From Chelativorans multitrophicus (GTDB lineage: Bacteria; Pseudomonadota; Alphaproteobacteria; Rhizobiales; Rhizobiaceae), in contig NZ_JAAAPL010000002.1 of NCBI RefSeq assembly GCF_011317445.1, positions 1 through 64,000 of the forward strand: 64,000 bases of DNA, written 5' to 3'. Of the stretch, positions 52,325 to 60,782 are shown in pieces. The translations under genes and the position numbers were made by a program. The first letter of the stretch is position 1; the number at the start of each line of letters is the position of its first letter. Below the pieces are notes generated by a model. It was not told the origin of the DNA, searched no databases, and was given only the letters and a program-made list of their open reading frames with translations.

Positions 52325-53869
52325 TTATGACCAGAATAGGTGCGGTGCGGAAATGGAAACGCTGACGACGTTCAGAGCTCCCTCGAGATGTGCCATTCCC
52401 TGCAGCGATGATTTGTATGCCATGGCGTCGTCGCGCCAGGTGATGAAGATCCAAGGGCTGATCTCCAGCAGGTAAAGTTCGAGCTCCTTGTAGACTTCCT
52501 TCCGCTTCTCGGAGTCGAGTTCGGACCGGCCCCTCGCCAGGAGATCACTCACCTTGGGGTCCTGGAACTTGGCGCCGTTAGCCCAGAAGCCGGTACCAGG
52601 CTCGAAGAAATAGGAATAGGCAAGGTTCGGGTCTGGGCCGCGGATGTTCGTGCCATAGATAACGAGATCGTAGTTGCCAGAGTTCTTCCGCTCGACCACG
52701 GTGGGGAAATCAACCAACTGGATATTCGCCTTGATGCCCACCGCAGCCAGATTCGCGGCGACGATCTGCCCCACCACCACATAGACTGCCGGAGCCTGAG
52801 AGACGAGGAATTCGATCTCCAGTCCTTCCGCGCCGGCTTCCTTCAACAGAGCACGTGCCTTTTCCGGATCGTAGTTGAAGATTTCTGCCGATTCCGGATT
52901 ATGAAAAGGCGACGTCTCCGGCATGGGAAGCCCGCCCAATGGCGCGCCGTAGCCAAAAAAGGCTGCCGTCGACACTGCGTTGCGGTCGATCGCATAGGCG
53001 ATTGCGCGACGGACTCTCGGGTCGGCCATTACCGGACGAGAGACGTTGCACCAAAGGCTCATGAATGCTGCCGGCGCCGAGAACACAGTTAATCCGGGCG
53101 CATTCTTCAAACCATCGATCTGATTCCATGGGACTGTGTCGATCAGATCCACACTGCCGGTCTTGAGCGCGTTTATTCGAGCGCTGTCGTCGGCGATCGA
53201 GCGGAAGATGATGCTTTCCAGCTTGGCCGGACCATCATAGAAGTCGGGATTGCGCTTGACCACCGTCTGGACTTTCGGATCGAAGCTTTCGAGCATGAAT
53301 GGACCGGTTCCGTTCGCTTCAACCGAGACGTTCGGCGAACCGGCCATCCATTCGGCTGAAACGATCGCCACCTCTTCCGAGGCGAGCAGGCTTGGAAAAC
53401 TCACGTCGGGTTGCGGCAGCTTGAAGACAACGGTCGCGTCATCACGCGATTCCACTTCGACGCCCTCCAGCGGCTTTGCTAACGTCGCACCCACCGCAGG
53501 ATCCTGTATACGCGAGAACGTGTAAACGACGTCTGCGGCACTGAACCGCTGCCCCTTGTGGAAGGTCACGCCCGGTTTCAGCTTGACGACGAAGGTGGTC
53601 GGATCGCTGAACTCCCAGCTTTCGGCGAGCTCGCCCTGCAACTTTCCAGTCGTGTCGTAGCCGAGCAGCCGATCGTAAATCATCGTCGTGGTCTTGCGCC
53701 ACACCGAGCTGGCGGCAACATGCGGATCAAGCCCGGCGAGAAGACCAAGCGTTCCGAAAGTAAGTGTGCCTTCGCCTGCCGCTGCACTCTGAGCGTAAGC
53801 CCGAAATGCGAGCGAGCCGGTTAATCCCATGGCTGCGGCCCCAAACATCAGTTGCCGGCGATTCACCAT
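52325..53869 (-). CDS. ABC transporter substrate-binding protein (SBP_bac_5), second system
   Basis: The 514-residue protein has a twin-arginine-like leader (NRRQLMFGAAAMGLTG, cleavage near AYAQ). The SBP_bac_5 features are LAGLDPHVAAS, LKPGVTFHKGQRFSAADVVY, EANGTGPFMLESF and RRAIAYAIDRNAVSTAAFFG. It should supply the DppBCD-type permease/ATPase set encoded 7 kb away at 42499-45309, since no permeases are adjacent. Peptide-family SBPs also bind metal chelates and opine metallophores. Its promoter shares an operator with the PLP/DppBCD operon, which supports the pairing. Confidence 0.9.
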   Translation of the reverse strand: MVNRRQLMFGAAAMGLTGSLAFRAYAQSAAAGEGTLTFGTLGLLAGLDPHVAASSVWRKTTTMIYDRLLGYDTTGKLQGELAESWEFSDPTTFVVKLKPGVTFHKGQRFSAADVVYTFSRIQDPAVGATLAKPLEGVEVESRDDATVVFKLPQPDVSFPSLLASEEVAIVSAEWMAGSPNVSVEANGTGPFMLESFDPKVQTVVKRNPDFYDGPAKLESIIFRSIADDSARINALKTGSVDLIDTVPWNQIDGLKNAPGLTVFSAPAAFMSLWCNVSRPVMADPRVRRAIAYAIDRNAVSTAAFFGYGAPLGGLPMPETSPFHNPESAEIFNYDPEKARALLKEAGAEGLEIEFLVSQAPAVYVVVGQIVAANLAAVGIKANIQLVDFPTVVERKNSGNYDLVIYGTNIRGPDPNLAYSYFFEPGTGFWANGAKFQDPKVSDLLARGRSELDSEKRKEVYKELELYLLEISPWIFITWRDDAMAYKSSLQGMAHLEGALNVVSVSISAPHLFWS

Positions 53870-53898
53870 TTGAAAGTCCCCTACCTGGCATATTGTTG

Positions 53899-53948
53899 CT
53901 ATTATCGTTACAGTGTTTCTATTAATGGATGAGTGGTGCTGTTGTCAA
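53899..53948 (-). promoter_or_regulatory. Promoter and IclR-type operator of SBP gene
   Basis: On the minus strand TTGACA (53948-53943) and TTAATA are 17 bases apart. They are followed by GAAACACTGTAAC (53919-53907) and GATAATAG. This matches the element at 46528-46580 in sequence and in position relative to the -10. Confidence 0.65.
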
Positions 53949-54059
53949 GGGCGCGATCGAGAGGTCAATGCCCGGCATGTGCAGTATTGACAGGCACCAG
54001 TCGACACCATAATCGTCACAGCGTACCGTTATTTGAAACATTGATGCGGAAGGCGACCA

Positions 54060-55235
54060 ATGCAACTTGAACCCTCCCCGACTTCCCTTGTGGAGCTTGC
54101 CGGCATGCGTCTGGCAAAGTTGCGCGCGGCGCTCGAAAGATCGGAAAACGATGCTCTCCTCTTGTTCAGCCCGGAGAATTTTCTTTACGCATCGGGCTAT
54201 GAGAGCATGCCGGCAGCAATAAACCGTCGCTACGTCTACTGCGCGGCGGTGACGCCCGACCGGTTGCTGCTGGTTGTCCCGGCGGCCGACTTCGCCGCGG
54301 CCATCGCGTCGGGCGTGCCGGCCACCGACATCATCACTTTCGGCACTTTCTATTTCAGCGGCGAGACGAATTCGGCGCATATCGATCCGCAGAACGCCGA
54401 TTTCGCCGGCGCGTTGGACAAGGCTCTGTCCGCGCTGGCCGCCCGCCGGGTGGGAATCGATGTGGACCACGCGCCGGCGGTCGCGTTCGATATTCTGGAC
54501 AGGCGGGGGATCATCCATTCTGACGCCGTTTCCTTCATGCTCGCTGTCCGCTCGACAAAGCTGCCCGGCGAGATCGCGCTCATGCGCTATGCCGCGCGCA
54601 TCACGGAAGCGGCGATCGAGGCTGGCATGGCGATGGCTCGTGCGGGCATTACCGATAAGGAAGTGGCAGCCGTCGTCGCCGCCACCATGTCGCGCGGTGG
54701 GGGCTATCCCCGCAACGTCACGGTCGTCGGCGGCCTTGACAGCGCTCTCGCAGATGCTTTCGCCGCGGAGCGGCCTCTTGCGGCCGGCGATCTCCTGCGC
54801 TTCGACGTCGGCTGCAGTTATTACGGGTACAAGTCCGACCTGGCGCGCACGGCGGTGGTGGGGGAGCCGACAAGGGTGCAGGCGCGGCGCTACGAAGCTC
54901 TGCGTATCGGGCTGCAGGCGGAGATCGACCGAGCCCGGGCGGGCGTTGCGGCGAAGGATATTTACGAAGCGGGAATGGACGCGGTGGAAGCAGCCGGTTT
55001 TGAGGGATTCCGCCGGCACCATCTGGGCCATGCCATCGGCCTGGCTGTCTATGAAGCGCCCGTGATCACCGCCACCAGCCAGGCCGTGCTGGAGGCCGGC
55101 TCCACCTTCTGTTTCGAGACCCCCTATTATGAGCCGGGCTGGGGCGGCATGATGTGTGAGGACACCGGTGTCGTGACCGAAGCAGGTTTCGAGCTCATCT
55201 CTTCGATGGACCGCAGCCTTCGGGTCCTGAATTAA
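54060..55235 (+). CDS. M24-family metallopeptidase (Xaa-Pro peptidase-like)
   Basis: The 391-residue protein has a creatinase N-domain and an M24 domain with all five metal ligands visible: the two Asp in LRFDVGCSYYGYKSDLART, the His in HHLGHAIGL, and the Glu residues in CFETPYYEPG and MCEDTGVVT. It should be a dinuclear metal hydrolase of the prolidase/aminopeptidase P type. This contrasts with the eroded paralogue at 29924. It is divergent from the SBP gene and 14 bases upstream of the aminotransferase gene. Confidence 0.85.
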   Translation: MQLEPSPTSLVELAGMRLAKLRAALERSENDALLLFSPENFLYASGYESMPAAINRRYVYCAAVTPDRLLLVVPAADFAAAIASGVPATDIITFGTFYFSGETNSAHIDPQNADFAGALDKALSALAARRVGIDVDHAPAVAFDILDRRGIIHSDAVSFMLAVRSTKLPGEIALMRYAARITEAAIEAGMAMARAGITDKEVAAVVAATMSRGGGYPRNVTVVGGLDSALADAFAAERPLAAGDLLRFDVGCSYYGYKSDLARTAVVGEPTRVQARRYEALRIGLQAEIDRARAGVAAKDIYEAGMDAVEAAGFEGFRRHHLGHAIGLAVYEAPVITATSQAVLEAGSTFCFETPYYEPGWGGMMCEDTGVVTEAGFELISSMDRSLRVLN

Positions 55236-55249
55236 ACTGGAGGCCACCA

Positions 55250-56386
55250 GTGAACCTAGCCGAAGCCCGCAGTGATTTCCCCATCGTCTATCGCCGCGCC
55301 TATCTGAATGCCTGTTCGCTCATGCCGCTGTCCAATCGCGTGGTCGGGGCGGTCCACGCGCAACTCGGCGATCTGCAATTGAACGGCCGCAACAACTCAC
55401 CGCACCGGATCCGCTTTGCCGAGGAGCACATCCGGCCCGCCATCGCCCGGCTGATTGGCGCCGTGCCCGCGGAGATCGCCTTCGTGAAGAACACGACCGA
55501 GGGGCTGAACATCGTCGCCAACGGGATCGACTGGAGAGAGGGCGACAATGTCGTCATCGCCAATATAGAATATCCGTCGAACGTCTATTGCTGGCTGAAT
55601 CTGGCCCGGCGGGGCGTCGAAATCAGATGGATCGATGCCAAAGCGGCCGGCGGACGTGTCACCGTGGACGACGTCGCCCGCCAAATCGACAGCCGGACGC
55701 GGCTTGTGTCGGTGAGTTGCGTCCAGTTCTCGACCGGATTCCGGCAGGACATGGAGGCGACGGGCGACCTCTGCCGCGAGCGGGGCGTTCTTCTGAACTA
55801 TGACGCTATCCAGGCGGCGGGGGTGCTGGAGATCGACGCGAGCCGCACGCATTTCGATTTCATGTCGGCGGGCGGGCACAAATGGATGGGTGGCCCTATG
55901 GGAACGGGCTTCTTCTATTGCAGGGCGTCCTCGCTTGAGCGTCTACATCCCCACGGCATCGGGCCCGGGTCGATGACGAATGAGGAGACGGACATCGACT
56001 ATGACATCGGCCTGATGCAGCCGGATGCGCGCCGCTTCGAAGAGGCGCTCCCGAACTATCCCGGTCTGTGGGGCCTGCACGCCTCGCTCGGTACAATTTT
56101 GGCGCTGGGGCCGCAGGTGGTCGAGGCGCACTCGCTCCGCCTCATATCCCGGGCCATCGAAGGGCTGAAGCGAAAGGGTTATCTGATCCACAGTCCGCAG
56201 GAGGAAAGGCACCGCTCCGGCATCCTGACCTTCCGCCATCCCGAACGGAGCAGCGAGGAGCTGAACGAGCGCCTCGTTGAAGCCGGAGTCGACGTCACCG
56301 TCAGGCAGGGCAATCTGCGCATCGCGCCGCACTTCTACAATGACGACGGCGATATCGATTGGCTGCTCGAGGCATTGCCAGCTTAG
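55250..56386 (+). CDS. Class V aminotransferase-family PLP enzyme
   Basis: The 378-residue fold-type I enzyme has its PLP lysine at Lys211 (SAGGHKWMGG) and the ring-contact Asp185 (NYDAIQAAG). VKNTTEGLNIVANGI forms the N-terminal phosphate-binding region. The family includes isopenicillin-N epimerase-like, cysteine desulfurase-like and aminotransferase members, so the reaction is open. It starts at GTG 55250 with TGGAGG seven bases upstream. It forms a two-gene unit with the M24 peptidase. Confidence 0.85.
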   Translation: MNLAEARSDFPIVYRRAYLNACSLMPLSNRVVGAVHAQLGDLQLNGRNNSPHRIRFAEEHIRPAIARLIGAVPAEIAFVKNTTEGLNIVANGIDWREGDNVVIANIEYPSNVYCWLNLARRGVEIRWIDAKAAGGRVTVDDVARQIDSRTRLVSVSCVQFSTGFRQDMEATGDLCRERGVLLNYDAIQAAGVLEIDASRTHFDFMSAGGHKWMGGPMGTGFFYCRASSLERLHPHGIGPGSMTNEETDIDYDIGLMQPDARRFEEALPNYPGLWGLHASLGTILALGPQVVEAHSLRLISRAIEGLKRKGYLIHSPQEERHRSGILTFRHPERSSEELNERLVEAGVDVTVRQGNLRIAPHFYNDDGDIDWLLEALPA

Positions 56387-56567
56387 CTAGCGTTCCGGGG
56401 TGGCGGGAAACTGTGCCCATGGCGGGCCAGGTTCGTCCGGCAAATCGCTGCGGCACCGCCTGTGTCGGAGATCCGAACGGCGTGTGATGTGCGCCATGCC
56501 GGTCGAACGACGCGTCGGGCTTCCCCTGCCGGCTGCAACAAACCATGCACATTTCCCACGAAAGCCG

Positions 56568-56614
56568 TTGACAGGCAGCAGCAAGAGCGTGATAAATATA
56601 GGAACACCGTTCCG
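56568..56614 (+). promoter_or_regulatory. Promoter with AGGAAC-n3-GTTCCG operator
   Basis: TTGACA (56568-56573) and GATAAA are 17 bases apart. The inverted repeat AGGAACACCGTTCCG (56600-56614) follows at once, where a bound repressor would block the start site. An almost identical element, including TTGACAGG, precedes the lyase gene at 63271 next to an IclR gene. Confidence 0.75.
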
Positions 56615-56654
56615 AATAATAGCAAAGCTTGGTTGAACTCTAAGGGGAAGTTCT

Positions 56655-57749
56655 ATGGTCGACAGGGAGACGACAAAAAACTCACGCCTGGATTTTACGC
56701 GCCGCCAGTTCTTGACCACCGCCGCGGGCGCAGCGACCGCCGCGGTGGCCGGTCCATTGGTGGTAACGCCGGGCAAGGCGCAGGCAAGTGCGGTCGTGCG
56801 CGTGGCCGACGATGGCGGCACGCTGAGCAAGGCGCGGGAACGGCTATTCTTCAAGCCGTTCATGGAGCGCACGGGCATCGAAGTGCAGGTCCATGTCGGC
56901 CAGCATGACCTGTCCAAGATGAAGGCGATGGCCCAGACCGACAACCTGGAATACGATATGGTGCTGGCCAGCGGCAGCATCGCAGCGGCGGCAACGAAGA
57001 GCGGGCTGCTCGCTGAGATCGACAAGTCCAAGCTGGACCTTTCAAACTACATGGTCGAGGAGTGGAACCAGCCGACCTGGATCGCCTGGCAATATTACAC
57101 GGCAGGGCTGACCTACAACACCGACACAGTGGCGGAGGACAAGGTGCCACGTTCCTGGGTCGATTATTGGGATTCGGAAAAGTTTCCCGGTCGCCGCGGA
57201 TTTCGCACCAGTCCCTATGAGACACTCGAACAAGCGCTGCTGGCCGATGGCGTCCCGATCACCGATCTGTACCCCATCGACATGGACCGCGCTTTCGCGT
57301 CGCTCGACAAGATCAAGGATAAGGTCAACGTTTGGGTCGCGGAGACATCACAAACCGTTCAGTTGCTTCAGCAGAACGAATTGGACTTCTGCGTGTCCTA
57401 CAGCGGTCGCGTCGAGCAGGCGCGCGCCAACGGCATCCCCGTCGGCTTCGTCTATGATTCGGCGATCTCGTCCCCCACGGCGATCTGGGTGATGAAGGGC
57501 ACGCCGAACTACGATGCCAGCTTGAAATTGATGCAGTGGTTCCTGACAGGCGAGCCGGGGGTTGCGTGGTTCACCGAATTCCCCGGCAACGGCCCGACCG
57601 ACAGGAAAACCTTCGAAGCTCTTCCTGACGACATCAAGGCCAAGCTGCCGAGCTTCGACAATCCGTCGGCAGTGTGGGTGGATGTCGATTGGTGGGCCGA
57701 CAATCTCGAGGCGGCAACCGTTCGCTACAAGACTTGGCTGCTGAGCTAA
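56655..57749 (+). CDS. ABC transporter substrate-binding protein, PotD/polyamine-type
   Basis: The 364-residue protein has a canonical twin-arginine signal (TRRQFLTTAAGAATAAVAG) and is therefore probably exported folded. The body matches the spermidine/putrescine-type binding proteins: GGTLSKARERLFFKPFMERT, then YNTDTVAEDKVPRSWVDYWD and ELDFCVSYSGRVEQARANG. It starts an operon with two permeases, an ATPase and a GroEL-like protein. Polyamine-type SBPs bind di- or polyamines and other small cationic or chelated ligands, so an amine-containing substrate fits but is not proven. Confidence 0.9.
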   Translation: MVDRETTKNSRLDFTRRQFLTTAAGAATAAVAGPLVVTPGKAQASAVVRVADDGGTLSKARERLFFKPFMERTGIEVQVHVGQHDLSKMKAMAQTDNLEYDMVLASGSIAAAATKSGLLAEIDKSKLDLSNYMVEEWNQPTWIAWQYYTAGLTYNTDTVAEDKVPRSWVDYWDSEKFPGRRGFRTSPYETLEQALLADGVPITDLYPIDMDRAFASLDKIKDKVNVWVAETSQTVQLLQQNELDFCVSYSGRVEQARANGIPVGFVYDSAISSPTAIWVMKGTPNYDASLKLMQWFLTGEPGVAWFTEFPGNGPTDRKTFEALPDDIKAKLPSFDNPSAVWVDVDWWADNLEAATVRYKTWLLS

Positions 57750-57763
57750 CAACCGGGATATTG

Positions 57764-57790
57764 CGGGCGAGCGTCGGCTCGCCCGTTTCT
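57764..57790 (+). other. Intercistronic hairpin after PotD-type gene
   Basis: CGGGCGAGC and GCTCGCCCG form a perfect 9-bp stem with a GTCG loop, followed by TTTCT. It could be a partial terminator or a stabiliser that keeps SBP expression above that of the permeases. Confidence 0.7.
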
Positions 57791-57859
57791 CAATGTAAAC
57801 ACCGCCGCCCCGTCTGACGGCGGGCGCCGCCTTGCAAGCCACTTTGCGCCGAGGGACAA

Positions 57860-58687
57860 TTGTACTTTATACTGCCATTGCTGATCTATATGGCCGCCGT
57901 CTTCCTGTTGCCATTGCTGTTCGTGCTGTTCACCAGCGTGGTGTCCGAAACCAGCGGCCAGCTCACGCTGGAGTTCTTCGAGCGGTTCTTCACGCACGGC
58001 CTTTATCTGCGTGTCTTGAAGACCACGTTGGAGATCTCGCTGATCGGGACGGCGCTCACGCTGCTGATCGCGTATCCGATAGCCTACTACCTCGCCAAGC
58101 AGACGCCGAAACGGCGCTCGTATCTGACGCTGCTTATCCTGCTGCCCTTTTATACGAGCATTTTGGTGAAGGCCTTCGCCTTCATGGTGGTGCTGGGCTA
58201 CAACGGTGTCGTCAATGATGCCATCCGTTTGGTGCTGGGCGAAGACTTCGTTTTGCCGCTGCTGTTCAATCGTTTTGGCGTCATGATCGGCGTGGTCCAT
58301 GACATGGTGCCGTTCATGGTCTTTCCGATTGTGATCAATCTGCTGGCCCAGAACTCCTCGATCCACAAGGCGGCAGAGATCATGGGCGCGACCAGGACCC
58401 GCATCTTCTGGTCCATCATCTTTCCGCTCAGTTTGCCCGCGGTGGCTGCCGGAAGCCTGCTGGTGATCATTCGCCTCATGGGGCAGTTCGTTACGCCGGC
58501 GCTGCTCGGCGGACGCACCGACATAATGATGTCGAACCTGATCAGCTTTCACATCAAGGATGCGCTGGACTGGAACATGGCTGCGGCCGTTTCCATCGTT
58601 CTGCTGCTCCTGTCATGTCTGATTTTGCTTGCCCTCACCCGGGTGAGGGGGGCTCAACTGTTTGGGGAGCAGCCGCGCCATGGATAA
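57860..58687 (+). CDS. ABC transporter permease, PotB type
   Basis: The 275-residue inner-membrane permease begins directly with a membrane segment (LPLLIYMAAVFLLPLLFVLF). Its permease loop includes EIMGATRTRIFWSIIFPLSL. The start is the TTG at 57860 after GAGGGA; there is no ATG or GTG between it and the in-frame stop at 57815. It overlaps the next permease gene by eight bases. Confidence 0.85.
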   Translation: MYFILPLLIYMAAVFLLPLLFVLFTSVVSETSGQLTLEFFERFFTHGLYLRVLKTTLEISLIGTALTLLIAYPIAYYLAKQTPKRRSYLTLLILLPFYTSILVKAFAFMVVLGYNGVVNDAIRLVLGEDFVLPLLFNRFGVMIGVVHDMVPFMVFPIVINLLAQNSSIHKAAEIMGATRTRIFWSIIFPLSLPAVAAGSLLVIIRLMGQFVTPALLGGRTDIMMSNLISFHIKDALDWNMAAAVSIVLLLLSCLILLALTRVRGAQLFGEQPRHG

Positions 58688-59504
58688 AGAACGCGACGTT
58701 GAGGCGCTGGGCGGCTCGGCGCCATCCCCCCTGGTCGCCACCGCCGCTTGGCTGGGGTTCGTCTACCTTCTCCTCCCAAGCCTCATCATCATCCCGATGT
58801 CTTTCGGAGACACGCGCGAGATCGTTTTCCCGCCCGCCACTTATACGCTCGACCTTTACCGGGAATACTTCACCAACCCGACCTGGACCGGTTCCACCAT
58901 CCAGAGCATCCGCATCGCGGTAATCGCGACACTCGCCGGTTTGGCACTAGGCACATCCGCCGCCTATGGCATTGTGCGGGGCAGCTTCCGTGGGAAGGTC
59001 CTGCTTGGCGCGCTCCTGCTGAGCCCGTTTTTCGTGCCGGCGGTGGTCAAGGCCCTTGGCTTCTACATCTATTTCGCGGCGCTCGGCATTCAGGGAACGA
59101 CTCTTAGCGTGGTGCTGGGGCACACGCTGTTCGTCACACCTTACGTCATGATCGTGATGATGGCCGCGTTGCGGAACGTGGACGCGCAGATCGAGGCAGC
59201 GGGAATGATTATGGGCGCAAGCCGCATTTACGTGTTTCGTAAGGTGACGCTTCCGATGCTCCGCAATGCGCTGATCGCGGCAGGGCTGTTCGCCTTCCTC
59301 ATGTCCTTCGACGAGATGATCATCGCATTCTTCCTGTCGGGCTTCGGAACGGCGACCCTGCCCGTCAAGATGTACGAAAGCATCGTGCACGAGGTGTCGC
59401 CGGTACTGTCGGCTATATCGGCGCTGCTGACATTTCTTGCCCTTGTCATCTGCTTGGCCGTCACCGCGCTGAGCGGGAGAAGCGGCAGACAACCGTCGCA
59501 CTGA
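58680..59504 (+). CDS. ABC transporter permease, PotC type
   Basis: The 274-residue permease has about six membrane segments and the loop AAGMIMGASRIYVFRKVTLP. The ATG at 58680 lies inside the end of the PotB-type gene. It is the second half of the membrane channel. A gap of 99 bases separates it from the ATPase gene. Confidence 0.9.
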   Translation: MDKERDVEALGGSAPSPLVATAAWLGFVYLLLPSLIIIPMSFGDTREIVFPPATYTLDLYREYFTNPTWTGSTIQSIRIAVIATLAGLALGTSAAYGIVRGSFRGKVLLGALLLSPFFVPAVVKALGFYIYFAALGIQGTTLSVVLGHTLFVTPYVMIVMMAALRNVDAQIEAAGMIMGASRIYVFRKVTLPMLRNALIAAGLFAFLMSFDEMIIAFFLSGFGTATLPVKMYESIVHEVSPVLSAISALLTFLALVICLAVTALSGRSGRQPSH

Positions 59505-59603
59505 GTGTATGGAGCGGGCTCGGCTGGTCCGCCAGCAGAATGGTGCTCCTCAGAAAATCGGGTTCGCATCGGTGCGTAAAGCATTAATCGTAGGATACCA
59601 AGC

Positions 59604-60725
59604 ATGTATATAGCTCATCATCAGGTGCCCGCCGGCGATACGGCGCAGCCCAAGGTTTGGCTGGAGAACGTCAGCAAGCAGTACGGCTCGGTGACCGCAC
59701 TTCAGCCATCGGACCTCAAGGTCCGGTCGGGCGAGTTCCTCACTATTCTTGGGCCGAGCGGCTCGGGAAAGTCGACGGTGCTGAACCTGATCGCCGGAAT
59801 GACCAACCCCACGGCAGGACGGGTCTGGATCGACGGCCGTGACTGCACCAATGTCCCCCCAAGCAAACGCGGCTTGGGTATGGTGTTTCAGAACTATGCC
59901 TTGATGCCGCATATGAGCGTATTCGAGAACGTGGCTTTTCCCCTCCGCGTACGCAGGGTGACGGAAGCCGAGATCAAGCGCCGGGTCGGCGAGGCGCTGG
60001 AACTCGTCCGCCTGCCTAGCGTTGCCGGGCGCAAGCCCGCCGAACTGTCCGGAGGACAACAGCAGCGCATCTCGATCGCGCGCTGCCTCGTCTACAATCC
60101 CGCCATCATCCTGATGGACGAGCCGCTTGGTGCTTTGGACAAGAAGCTGCGCGAGGAAATGCAACTCGAGCTGAAGCGCCTGCACGTTGAATTGAAGGTG
60201 ACGGCGCTTTATGTGACGCATGATCAGGAAGAAGCACTGACCATGTCGGATCGCATCGTCCTGTTCAATGGCGGCAGGATCGAGCAGGCTGGCACACCGC
60301 ACGAACTGTATTTCCGTCCCAGAACTCTCTTTTCGGCGAAGTTCCTCGGCGACTCCAACGTCCTCTCCGGCAAGCTCCAGGGCCGGGCGCAAGACGGCCT
60401 TGTCGAGACGCCGGTGGGGCTGTTGCGCAGCTCGAACGGCAACGAGCATGTAGGCGACGGCGCGTCCGTGCACCTGATGGTTCGGCCCGAGAATGTGCTG
60501 CTGCTGCCTCCGGACAATAAGCACGAATATGCGAACGGGTTGGAGGCGATGGTCGTCGACACCATTTCCTTTGGTGGCGTGATCAAGACATTCGCCCGGC
60601 TTTCGGATGGCTCCACCATGACCGTTCAGGAGCTTACTCGCGCGCGGCGGCAGGCTTTCGATCGTGGTGCGCGTGTTCGGTTGGCCTGGCAGGCTGAGGA
60701 CATGCTGCTTTTGCCGGCGGCGTGA
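59604..60725 (+). CDS. ABC transporter ATPase, PotA type
   Basis: The 373-residue ATPase has Walker A GPSGSGKST, signature LSGGQQQR, Walker B IILMDEPLGALD and switch region VTHDQEEALTMSDR, followed by a TOBE domain (VHLMVRPENVLLLP). It energises the PotB/PotC-type channel. The GroEL-like gene follows 57 bases later with no visible terminator. Confidence 0.9.
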   Translation: MYIAHHQVPAGDTAQPKVWLENVSKQYGSVTALQPSDLKVRSGEFLTILGPSGSGKSTVLNLIAGMTNPTAGRVWIDGRDCTNVPPSKRGLGMVFQNYALMPHMSVFENVAFPLRVRRVTEAEIKRRVGEALELVRLPSVAGRKPAELSGGQQQRISIARCLVYNPAIILMDEPLGALDKKLREEMQLELKRLHVELKVTALYVTHDQEEALTMSDRIVLFNGGRIEQAGTPHELYFRPRTLFSAKFLGDSNVLSGKLQGRAQDGLVETPVGLLRSSNGNEHVGDGASVHLMVRPENVLLLPPDNKHEYANGLEAMVVDTISFGGVIKTFARLSDGSTMTVQELTRARRQAFDRGARVRLAWQAEDMLLLPAA

Positions 60726-60782
60726 AGCCAGCCTCGCCGCCATCCTTGGCGTGGCACGGTGACGGGAGCTTTACGGACGGAC

